A stretch of DNA of 64,000 nucleotides from CAWBUW01 sp963792075 (lineage in GTDB: Bacteria; Chloroflexota; Anaerolineae; Anaerolineales; UBA4823): the NCBI GenBank assembly GCA_963792075.1, contig CAWBUW010000009.1, positions 124,001 through 188,000 on the forward strand, written 5' to 3'. The position numbers and the translations under genes were made by a program. Shown here in pieces: positions 36,083 to 43,877 of the stretch. The notes under the pieces were generated by a model. The model was not told the DNA's origin and did no database searches. It saw only the letters and a program-made list of their open reading frames with translations. How positions within the stretch are numbered: the stretch's first letter is position 1; every line of letters starts with the position of its first letter.

Positions 36083-38896
36083 ATGAAGAACCCCGTTGTA
36101 AGTCCCTTGAAACGGATCATCCGTGTGTTCGGGCCTATTGTGATGGCATTTATCTTAGCAATTTTGCTTCTTGGACAGCTTCACAACACATCCATCCACG
36201 TGGTGGCCGCACCGATTGATCCCCCCGAAGGATACCCAAAATTCAACCAATCCGTAAAGATCGTCAGTCCTACCCTCGCTTATGTCGGTGGGGCGACTTT
36301 ACATTACCAGATTGAAGTCCGCAATACCGGCGCTTATACTGCGGATGGCGTAGTCGTCACCGATAAATTACCGGCAGAGGTTACATATAATAACGACGCG
36401 GTGGACAGCCATGGCAACCCGGTAGCCTTTGTCAATAACACCCTCAGTTGGACCGGCCTGATTGGCTTCGATCAAACAGAATTGATCAGCTTCAGTGTGA
36501 ATGTTGCCCCAACATTCTCTGGCAAGCTCGAAAATTCAGCCCTGATCCAGCATTCAACTTTGACCATGCCCCTCACCGTTACCGCGCAGACCGTGATCAC
36601 CAACGATCCCATCCTGGAGATTTCCAAGAAAGCCTCTCCGGACGTCCCCGGCCCCAATAAAACCCTCACCTATCAGTTGGAAGTCACCAACGTCGGCCAA
36701 CCCGGGAATATACCCATCGTCGTAACCGATCACATCCCTGCTCTCACGACACTGAAAACTCCTGGCGCAGACGGGACGGCTACGCCGGCTGGTTACGTTA
36801 CTTTCAACCGCAACGTAAACCTGCTGACCGGTGAAACCTCTGTCTTTACCTTCAGCGTCGATGTTCAGGACGTTCCCAGTGGGACCGTGATCACCAATGA
36901 CGAGTATTCGGTATCCTATCTCACTAACCAGCTCGATTTAGGCGACCCTTACACAACCACCGTCCTCGACCCTGAACTGTACATCGCCAAGCAAATCGTG
37001 CCTGATCCACCCGGTTCGAATGGCGACGCATCCTATACGATTTCCGTGCTGAACCTGGGATCGCTGGCAACGAACCTGGTCATTACCGACCAGCTCCCCA
37101 TCTCGCTGACCTATCTCAGCGGTGGCGATAGTTTCGATGCTCTGACCAGAATCGTCACCTGGAATGTGCCTGCGCTGGATACGAACGAGATGGTTGACGT
37201 ACAGGTTCAAGTAGCCGTTGGGGATATGGCCGAAGTCTCGATCCTCAACCTGGACTACGGCGTCTGCAGCAGCGAAGGCATCTGCGCACCCGGGGAAGTC
37301 CTGACCAGTGCCGTTTTCGGTCCATCCTTCAAGGTAAGCGGGTGGCTCGATCCGATGGCGAAAGCGCCGGGTGGAGGAACCACTCCGGTTACACCCACCC
37401 TGGTGGTGAAAAACGAAGGCCCCGGTTCGGCGTTGGGCGCGACCGCCGTCCTGACCTTCCGCCGTATCAGCGTCTCGCAAATGGACGTTTTGCAGACCAT
37501 CCCCGCGGGTCGTGGCACTTTTTACGTAGGCCTGGCTTGCGGCCCCAAATGTAACCAGTATTATTGGGTTGGGGATATTGCTGCCGACGAGACCATCACT
37601 TTCACTACCAACGCAGGTGTAAGCTCGATTGGCGGCGCAGAGGGAACCACTTATACCGCTACGCTGGTCATCACCGACCAGTTGGGTAGCTTCGTCACGG
37701 AACCCGTTACCGGCTCTGCCATCGGGAAAATCACGCACCTCTCTAACTTGATCCCCACCAAAACTGCCCCGCAAGAGATTGGCGCTGGCGAAATCCTGAC
37801 TTACCAGATCAACGTCTTCAACAGCGGCCAAACCACAGATATGACCTTCCCTCCGGTGCTCACCGAGACCATTCCGGCAAGCACCACCCTGGTATCGGTC
37901 AGTGACAGCGGCATCTCTACGACCCTGAACGGCAGAACGACCATTGAATGGGAGCTTCCTTCCATGGGGCCAGGAGATATTTTTTACCGCTCCTTTGCCG
38001 TGCGGGTCATGCAAGACCTGGTCAGCGGCACCCTGCTTGTCAACGACATGTATGGCACCAAATGGTATGAAGATCAACTAACCGATTACCTTTCCAAAAC
38101 CGGCGAACCCATTACAACGGTAGTCAAAGAAGTCGGGCTGATCAATTCCTTTAAGACCGTTTCCCCCGACATCCTGATTCCCGGCACGGACAATGTCCTG
38201 ACTTACACCCTCCACATCGTCAACTCAGGCTCCAATCCGCGCACCGGCGTGCTGGTGACCGATCTGATGCCCTGGCAAGCCTCAACTTACCAGCGCGATG
38301 CAGTCGCCAGCGCAGGCACCCTGATCAGCGACATCGTGAGTCTCACCTGGAACGGAGATGTGCCTGCCTTATCGGAGGTGCTGATCACATTCACTGCCCT
38401 GGTGGATGCGGACTTCACCGGGATACTCACGAACACAGCCGTGATCACACATGACTCGCTCCAAGCGCCGGTCAGCATCAGCGGGGTGGCGTACATCACA
38501 GATGAGCCGATCTTGTTGATCAGCAAAACAGCCACGCCCAGCCCTGTGTCTAGCGGCGAAGACCTTCTCTACACCATCCAGATCACCAATATGGGCCAGC
38601 AAGCGACGCACTTGAAGATCACCGACCCGCTGCCGAGTAACGTTACCTATGTGCCTGGCAGTGCATCCAATGGCGGTGCCCTTGAGGCTGGCAGTCTCAA
38701 TTGGGATCTGCTGCTGCTCAAATCGGGTGAATCGCGGCAGTTGACTTTCCGCGTCACTGTTGGAAAGGGAAAAGAAGTGGTCAATCAAGACTACACCGTC
38801 ACCTGTGCGGAAGGGGCGAGTGCGACCGGGGCGCCGGTGGTAACCCCCATCCTGGGTGGCAACAAAGGGATTTTCTTGCCTTTGATCATGCGCTAA
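36083..38896 (+). CDS. large secreted DUF11-repeat surface protein
   Basis: 937 residues. A start at ATG 36083 gives a signal-anchor (RIIRVFGPIVMAFILAILLLG); GGAG lies about 14 bases upstream. About seven DUF11-type β-sandwich repeats follow, each with the pattern LTYQLEVTNVG...VVVTDHIPA...TYxxG. These occur in stalk- or S-layer-like proteins. The protein ends NKGIFLPLIMR directly after the last repeat. Short tails of the form (Y/F)LPLI(L/M)R appear at the C-termini of many secreted Chloroflexota proteins as far as I recall, so this may be a sorting or anchoring signal. No LPxTG or transmembrane anchor is present. Confidence 0.85.
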   Translation: MKNPVVSPLKRIIRVFGPIVMAFILAILLLGQLHNTSIHVVAAPIDPPEGYPKFNQSVKIVSPTLAYVGGATLHYQIEVRNTGAYTADGVVVTDKLPAEVTYNNDAVDSHGNPVAFVNNTLSWTGLIGFDQTELISFSVNVAPTFSGKLENSALIQHSTLTMPLTVTAQTVITNDPILEISKKASPDVPGPNKTLTYQLEVTNVGQPGNIPIVVTDHIPALTTLKTPGADGTATPAGYVTFNRNVNLLTGETSVFTFSVDVQDVPSGTVITNDEYSVSYLTNQLDLGDPYTTTVLDPELYIAKQIVPDPPGSNGDASYTISVLNLGSLATNLVITDQLPISLTYLSGGDSFDALTRIVTWNVPALDTNEMVDVQVQVAVGDMAEVSILNLDYGVCSSEGICAPGEVLTSAVFGPSFKVSGWLDPMAKAPGGGTTPVTPTLVVKNEGPGSALGATAVLTFRRISVSQMDVLQTIPAGRGTFYVGLACGPKCNQYYWVGDIAADETITFTTNAGVSSIGGAEGTTYTATLVITDQLGSFVTEPVTGSAIGKITHLSNLIPTKTAPQEIGAGEILTYQINVFNSGQTTDMTFPPVLTETIPASTTLVSVSDSGISTTLNGRTTIEWELPSMGPGDIFYRSFAVRVMQDLVSGTLLVNDMYGTKWYEDQLTDYLSKTGEPITTVVKEVGLINSFKTVSPDILIPGTDNVLTYTLHIVNSGSNPRTGVLVTDLMPWQASTYQRDAVASAGTLISDIVSLTWNGDVPALSEVLITFTALVDADFTGILTNTAVITHDSLQAPVSISGVAYITDEPILLISKTATPSPVSSGEDLLYTIQITNMGQQATHLKITDPLPSNVTYVPGSASNGGALEAGSLNWDLLLLKSGESRQLTFRVTVGKGKEVVNQDYTVTCAEGASATGAPVVTPILGGNKGIFLPLIMR

Positions 38897-38950
38897 GGCC
38901 TGGTGATGTGGGTGTTTTAGTGGGCCAGTCAACCGAGACATCCACGTCTT

Positions 38951-39019
38951 CTGGAAAAATAATACGTACTTGTGGGGTGGTGCTTCGCACCACCCCACAA
39001 GTACGTATATTTTCTCCTT
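38951..39019. repeat. ATACGTAC-family palindrome copy 3
   Basis: Perfect 22-nt arms (38962-38983 and 38987-39008) around TTC, the complement of the GAA loop of copy 1. The right flank ATATTTTCTCCTTG is identical to copy 1. The stem differs from copy 1 at paired positions (ACTTGTGGGG/CCCCACAAGT against ACCTGTGGGGG/CCCCCACAGGT), so changes are compensated. Confidence 0.85.
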
Positions 39020-39056
39020 GCCCTATACGGGCAGCGCAATCCCGTAAAATGGGGGC

Positions 39057-39159
39057 TGGGGGGTGAAATGTGGGGCAAAGCCCCACATTTCACCCCCCAA
39101 TTCCCCTTCCGGTGGAGGGCAATCGCCGGGCAGCGAAGCTGCATGCGATTACCCTAAAT
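39057..39159. repeat. 103-bp composite of two hairpins, left flank of rex
   Basis: The first part (39057-39099) is a palindrome with 20-nt arms around AAA. The second (39116-39159) is an imperfect hairpin around GAA (GGGCAGC-GAA-GCTGC). The second part matches 43 of 44 bases of the inverted copy at 39901-39944. The linker also matches in inverted form (AATTCCCCTTCC against GAAGGGGAAAATT). Confidence 0.85.
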
Positions 39160-39271
39160 ATTGCGTTTTTTTCCACAAAGCAATCCCGAAATATGATATA
39201 TAATCGGTTATATGGTTGGCGCGAAAATCACACCAAACCTGATTTAAATATTATGTTGATTTGGAGGAGTT

Positions 39272-39898
39272 ATGGTTCAGGACCGTACGATCATCCCGGA
39301 TATTGTTATTGGCAGGCTGCCTTTATATTTACGGACATTACAGCGCATGGAGCGCGATGGAAACCAGGTGACCTCTTCTCAAGAATTAGGGGAGCGCCTG
39401 GGTATTTCTGCAGCTCAAATCCGAAAGGATCTCTCCTTGTTCGGTGAGTTCGGTAAACAAGGCACTGGATACCGGATCGATTATCTCATCACCCAGCTCA
39501 ACCACATCCTCCACATCGCTCACGTTTGGGACGTGGTATTGGTCGGCGCGGGAGACGTCGGTCATGCCATTGCTCACTACCAGGGGTTTCAGAACCGCGG
39601 TTTTCGCGTCACGGCGGTCTTTGACAATGATCCCGCCAAAATTGGCAGCACCATCGGCAGTCTGGTCATTCAAGACATCGCCGACATATTGTCCACGGTA
39701 AAAGAATGCAACTACAAGATCGCTTTGCTGGCTGTCCCCGCGCCTCAGGCGCAGAAAGTCGCAGACCTGCTCATCAAGTCCGGTATCCGCGCCATCCTCA
39801 ACTACGCTCCGATCTCGCTGGTGGTGCCCAAGGGGGTGCGCGTGCAATACAATGATCCTGTGATCAACCTGCAGCGTATGACCTATTACTTAGAATAG
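39272..39898 (+). CDS. rex: redox-sensing transcriptional repressor Rex
   Basis: 208 residues. An N-terminal winged helix (SSQELGERLGISAAQIRKDLSLFGEFG) and a Rossmann domain with VLVGAGDVGHAI and the AVFDNDPAKIG segment are the standard Rex features; the C-terminal swap helix is present. Rex senses the NADH/NAD+ ratio and represses fermentation and respiration genes when NADH is low. GGAGGAG precedes the ATG and a TATAAT lies at 39199-39204, giving a leader of about 60 nt. I see no TTGTGAA-type Rex operator upstream. The whole transcription unit stands between two inverted copies of a 103-bp composite repeat. Confidence 0.95.
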   Translation: MVQDRTIIPDIVIGRLPLYLRTLQRMERDGNQVTSSQELGERLGISAAQIRKDLSLFGEFGKQGTGYRIDYLITQLNHILHIAHVWDVVLVGAGDVGHAIAHYQGFQNRGFRVTAVFDNDPAKIGSTIGSLVIQDIADILSTVKECNYKIALLAVPAPQAQKVADLLIKSGIRAILNYAPISLVVPKGVRVQYNDPVINLQRMTYYLE

Positions 39899-39900
39899 AA

Positions 39901-40003
39901 ATTTAGGGTAATCGCATGCAGCTTCGCTGCCCGGCGATTACCCTCATCGAAGGGGAAAATTGGGGGTATCGGGTGGGGGCAAAGCCCCACCCGATACCCC
40001 CAA
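39901..40003. repeat. 103-bp composite of two hairpins, right flank of rex
   Basis: The mirror image of the element at 39057-39159: hairpin first (39901-39944, TTC loop), then a palindrome around AAA (39960-40002, one bulged G). The hairpin and linker are conserved, whereas the stem core of the palindrome differs (TATCGGGTG here, GTGAAATG there) with complementarity kept on both sides. It lies between the convergent rex and mreB-like genes. Confidence 0.85.
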
Positions 40004-40013
40004 ACCCTTTTAT

Positions 40014-41021
40014 TTAAAGAGGGGGTAAATTCCGCCGGATCAAGTTATACATGTTCAAGCCGCGCGCCGCGCCCTCGGCGATGCAGGTCAATGGGTTGTC
40101 TACCAGGTAGGCCGGGACGCCCAGTTCTTTGGTCAGCAGCTTGTCAATCCCGCGCAGCAAGGCCCCGCCGCCGCACAAGGCCACACCGCGGTCGATAATA
40201 TCCGATACCAACTCCGGGGGGGTTTTTTCCAGGGTGCGCCGGGCCGTTTCTACCACAGATTTCAGCGGCTCTTGCATGGCGTCTACGATTTCACCGGTGG
40301 TCAAGGTGATCGGTCGTGGCAGCCCATTCACCTGGTCCTGTCCCTGGATTTCGATAGTGAGGTCTTCATCTAATGGTACGGCTGACCCGATTTGAATCTT
40401 TACCTGTTCGGCTGTGATTTGGCCGATGATCAGGCCGTATTTCTTGCGCACATAGGAAACGATCGCTTCGTCCATGTACATTCCCCCATGCCGCATGGTC
40501 TCACCCGCCACGATGCCATACATCGCCAGGACAGCCGCCTGGGTAGCCCCTGCCCCCAGGCAGATGATCATATTCCCCGAGGGAGTGCCAATGGGCAGAT
40601 CCACTCCCAGCGCGGCTGCCAGGGGCTGCTGGATCAGGTAGGCTTCTTTACTGCCTGCTTGCAGCCCGGCTTCGTGCACTGCCCGTCGTTCTACGCTCGT
40701 CACACCCTCCGGAACCGTGATCATGATCGTCGGGCGGAATAAGCGTACAAAACCGCCCACCCGCTGCAGGGCAAAGGTCAGGATGCCCGCAGTGATCTCG
40801 TAATCTGCAATCACGCCGTTCATCAAAGGGCGGATAACCTCGATCGACTCGGGGACGCGCCCCTGCATGTCCTGGGCCGCCTTTCCCCATTCGACCATTT
40901 TCTGCTCGGTCACTACGATCGCGGCAATGGTCGGCTCTTCCAGCACGAGCTGGCCGCCAGACACGATGCGCATGTTCATAGTCCCCAGGTCTATGCCCAG
41001 GTCCTTCGAAAAAAGAGCCAT
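40014..41021 (-). CDS. mreB: MreB-family rod-shape protein
   Basis: 335 residues of actin fold. Phosphate-1 motif DLGIDLGTMNMRIV stands near the start, phosphate-2 ICLGAGATQAAVL in the middle, and the adenosine motif GVALCGGGALLRGIDKLL near 285. MreB forms membrane-associated filaments that direct cell-wall synthesis. It starts 3 bp after atpC and is the last gene of the atpA-G-D-C operon, so its expression is linked to the F1 ATPase. Some positions differ from the usual DLGTANT sequence, so it may be a paralogue rather than the main MreB. Confidence 0.85.
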   Translation of the reverse strand: MALFSKDLGIDLGTMNMRIVSGGQLVLEEPTIAAIVVTEQKMVEWGKAAQDMQGRVPESIEVIRPLMNGVIADYEITAGILTFALQRVGGFVRLFRPTIMITVPEGVTSVERRAVHEAGLQAGSKEAYLIQQPLAAALGVDLPIGTPSGNMIICLGAGATQAAVLAMYGIVAGETMRHGGMYMDEAIVSYVRKKYGLIIGQITAEQVKIQIGSAVPLDEDLTIEIQGQDQVNGLPRPITLTTGEIVDAMQEPLKSVVETARRTLEKTPPELVSDIIDRGVALCGGGALLRGIDKLLTKELGVPAYLVDNPLTCIAEGAARGLNMYNLIRRNLPPL

Positions 41022-41024
41022 ATC

Positions 41025-41474
41025 TTAGGCTTCTTCCTTGCTGTTATAGGCGTAATCGCGCCCTTGCCCACGGAAGCGTTTGACCGCCTCGAGGCGCAAG
41101 TTAGAACGCTTAAGCGCAGCTTCTAATTCCAGGAAATTATCGATATCGGGGCCAGCCCCTTCGACGAGCATTTCTTCGGCGCGCCTCTTGGCAGCTTCTG
41201 CACGCGCCACGTCAATCTCCATCACATTTTCTGCCGCATCGGCCAGGATGGTAACCAGGTCAGGCTGCACCTCGATCACGCCGCCTGAAACAGTGAAATG
41301 CTCCTCGCGTCCCTGGCTGCGCACCCGCAGGATGCCCATTTTGAGCGTAGAAAGCAGCGGCGCATGTTTGGGCAGGATGCCCATCTCACCCAATATACCC
41401 GGGACGATGATCATATCAGCGTCGCCTTCGTACACCTGGCGGTCTTGAGACACAATCTCACAACGAATAGGCAC
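41025..41474 (-). CDS. atpC: F1 ATP synthase ε subunit
   Basis: 149 residues, slightly longer than usual. The β-sandwich domain has VPGILGEMGILPKHAPLLSTLKMG and FTVSGGVIEVQPDLVTILAD; the helical hairpin follows, with about 15 extra C-terminal residues. The ε subunit belongs to the rotor stalk and inhibits hydrolysis. GTG start with AAGGTGA upstream. Fourth gene of the block, 29 bp after atpD. Confidence 0.93.
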   Translation of the reverse strand: MPIRCEIVSQDRQVYEGDADMIIVPGILGEMGILPKHAPLLSTLKMGILRVRSQGREEHFTVSGGVIEVQPDLVTILADAAENVMEIDVARAEAAKRRAEEMLVEGAGPDIDNFLELEAALKRSNLRLEAVKRFRGQGRDYAYNSKEEA

Positions 41475-41503
41475 AATTCACCTTCCGTAGGATGTTCAAA
41501 ATC

Positions 41504-42907
41504 TTACTGGCTTTTTGCCAGGCGGTCAGCTTTCTCACGCGCCTCATCAATATTACCCACCATCTGAAAAGCCTGTTCAGGCATATCATCGCACTTGCCA
41601 TCCAGAATTTCGCGGAAGCCGCGCACCGTCTCAGAGCGCTTCACATAGCGTCCGGGGATGCCGGTGAACTGTTCGGCCACCGCCATCGGCTGGGAGAAGA
41701 AGCGCTCGATCTTGCGCGCCCGAGACACCAGCAGCTTGTCGTCTTCGCTCAGCTCATCCACGCCCAGGATAGCGATGATATCCTGTAAATCTTTGTAGCG
41801 CTGCAGCACCTTTTGTACATCACGCGCGGTGGTGTAATGTTCTTCGCCCACCACGCTTGGATCCAAAATACGCGAGGTCGAAGAGAGCGGGTCCACGGCG
41901 GGGTAAATACCTTTTTCGGCAATGGACCTTTCCAGGGCAATCGTCGCATCCAGGTGGGTAAAGGTCACCACAGGCGCGGGGTCCGAATAATCGTCGGCGG
42001 GCACATAAACCGCCTGCATCGAGGTGATCGAGCCGCTGCGGGTTGATGTAATTCGTTCCTGCAGCTCGCCCATTTCCGTAGCCAGCGTCGGCTGGTAACC
42101 CACTGCCGAGGGCATACGCCCGAGCAGCGCCGATACTTCCGAACCGGACATCGAAAAACGGAAGATATTATCAATGAAGAGCAGCACATCCTTGCCCTGG
42201 TCACGGAAGTATTCCGCCATAGCCAAAGCGCTCAAGGCCACGCGCAGGCGCACCCCGGAAGGCTCGTTCATCTGCCCGTACACCATGACGGTGTCTTTCA
42301 TAACGCCTGACTCGATCATTTCACGATACAGCGCCGTCCCTTCACGGGTACGCTCGCCCACACCGGCAAACACAGAGTTGCCCTGGTGCACGGTGGCGAT
42401 CGAGCGGATCAGCTCCATGATGATCACCGTCTTGCCCACACCGGCGCCGCCAAAGATGCCTGTCTTGCCGCCTTTGGTGAAGGGAGCGATCAGGTCGATG
42501 ACTTTCATACCGGTCTCGAACACTTCGACGCGAGTAGATTGGTCCGAAAAATGGGGGGCAAGGCGATGAATGGGATAGTACATCTCTGCTTTCACGTCAC
42601 CCAAACGATCTACCGGCCGGCCCAATACATTAAATACACGCCCTAAGGTGCTCGGCCCTACGGGCACGCGGATAGGCGCACCCGTCCCACGCACCGCTAA
42701 GCCTCTCTGCAGGCCGTCGGTCGTATCCATGGCCACACAGCGGACCCAGTTATTCCCCATATGCTTCTCTACTTCCAGTATCATCGGTAGACCCTCTGCG
42801 CGCTCGATTTCGAGCGCATCAAAGATCTCCGGGAGCGCCTCTGGGGGGAACTCCACGTCCACGACACCACCTAAAATCTGTACGATGCGGCCTCTCGCTT
42901 CAGCCAT
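41504..42907 (-). CDS. atpD: F1 ATP synthase β subunit
   Basis: 467 residues. Walker A GGAGVGKT stands at 153-160, followed by GERTREGTALYREM, DVLLFIDNIFRFSMSGSEVSALLGRMPSAVGYQPTL (split here by normal spacing) and the DELSEDDKLLV region. All catalytic residues expected for ATP synthesis, including the Glu of GERTREG, are visible. It forms the catalytic sites of F1. AGGAGG precedes the ATG; atpG lies 16 bp upstream. Confidence 0.97.
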   Translation of the reverse strand: MAEARGRIVQILGGVVDVEFPPEALPEIFDALEIERAEGLPMILEVEKHMGNNWVRCVAMDTTDGLQRGLAVRGTGAPIRVPVGPSTLGRVFNVLGRPVDRLGDVKAEMYYPIHRLAPHFSDQSTRVEVFETGMKVIDLIAPFTKGGKTGIFGGAGVGKTVIIMELIRSIATVHQGNSVFAGVGERTREGTALYREMIESGVMKDTVMVYGQMNEPSGVRLRVALSALAMAEYFRDQGKDVLLFIDNIFRFSMSGSEVSALLGRMPSAVGYQPTLATEMGELQERITSTRSGSITSMQAVYVPADDYSDPAPVVTFTHLDATIALERSIAEKGIYPAVDPLSSTSRILDPSVVGEEHYTTARDVQKVLQRYKDLQDIIAILGVDELSEDDKLLVSRARKIERFFSQPMAVAEQFTGIPGRYVKRSETVRGFREILDGKCDDMPEQAFQMVGNIDEAREKADRLAKSQ

Positions 42908-42923
42908 GAAATACCTCCTGATT

Positions 42924-43817
42924 TTATAATTTCGCTAATGCTTCAGCGCCACCCGCAATATCGAGCATTTCATTGGTAATGCTCTGCTGGCGGGCTTTAT
43001 TGTATTCGAGCTGTAACGCTCCGGCCAGGTCGGTGGCGCTGTCAGTGGCGTTCTTCATCGCCACCATGCGCGCCGCATGCTCGCTGGCCAGAGATTCCAG
43101 GATGGCCTGGTATACCTGCAGCTCTGTAAAACGCGGTACGATCATATCCAGGATTTCTTGCTCTCCCGGCTCGTAAATATAGGCGGCGGATGGGCCTCTC
43201 TCGGCGGGTGAGAAAGCCACCACTCTGCCTGCGCCTCCATCCAGCTCCAGAGGCAGCAACTGCTTCATGGTGGGGATCTGCCTGACCATATTCACGTAAT
43301 TGGTATAAACCAGGAAAACCCGGTCCACTCTGCCGGCCAGGAACTCATCCACGGCCAGGCGGCCAATGGCGGATACATCCGCAAAGGAAGGCGCGGCGGG
43401 CAGGCGGCTGAATTCGGCCAGGATGGTTTTCTTGCGCCGCACCAGCATATCCCGGCCTTTGCGCCCTACGGTGATGAAGCTTACCGGCACCGCACTTTTA
43501 TCAAAGCTCTGTAATGTGTAACGAACGATGTTGGTATTGTACGAGCCGGCCAGCCCACGATCCCCGCTGATCATCACGACCAATGTGTTATTGTTTTCAG
43601 CGCGCGGCATGAGCAGGGGGTGCAAGTTGGCGCGCCCTGGCTGCCCGGCAATGTGGGTCAACACCTGCCAGGCCTTGGTGGCGTAAGGCCGCGTACTGAG
43701 CACAGCCTGCATCGCCTTGCGCACTTTGCTGGCGCTGACGGCCTGCAAAGCCCGTGTTACCTGTGCAATATTCTTGACGCTGCGAATGCGCAGCCGGAAA
43801 TCTCTTGCGCTTGCCAT
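42924..43817 (-). CDS. atpG: F1 ATP synthase γ subunit
   Basis: 297 residues. The N-terminal coiled coil (RDFRLRIRSVKNIAQVTRALQAVSASKVRKA), the central Rossmann-like part (MISGDRGLAGSYNTNIVR) and the C-terminal helix (ALQLEYNKARQQSITNEMLDIAGGAEAL) are all present. It forms the rotating central shaft. AGGGTGAT precedes the ATG. 60 bp separate it from atpA. Confidence 0.96.
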   Translation of the reverse strand: MASARDFRLRIRSVKNIAQVTRALQAVSASKVRKAMQAVLSTRPYATKAWQVLTHIAGQPGRANLHPLLMPRAENNNTLVVMISGDRGLAGSYNTNIVRYTLQSFDKSAVPVSFITVGRKGRDMLVRRKKTILAEFSRLPAAPSFADVSAIGRLAVDEFLAGRVDRVFLVYTNYVNMVRQIPTMKQLLPLELDGGAGRVVAFSPAERGPSAAYIYEPGEQEILDMIVPRFTELQVYQAILESLASEHAARMVAMKNATDSATDLAGALQLEYNKARQQSITNEMLDIAGGAEALAKL

Positions 43818-43877
43818 ATCACCCTATCTTGGTCTTCAGTTGCCTAGGTTTTGTTGTCGCGTCCATCATCGAGATGG

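Noticed and set aside
38890..39190. Short reading frames across the palindromes near 39 kb
   Set aside because: They run through both arms of palindromes, have no ribosome-binding site and mirror each other on the two strands.
39160..39271. Rex operator for autoregulation
   Set aside because: No TTGTGAA...TTCACAA-like palindrome is present; only a CCACAAAG fragment.
38950..40010. CRISPR-like array in the repeat-rich region around rex
   Set aside because: Repeats are different palindromes and inverted pairs, not direct repeats with equal spacers, and no cas gene is present.
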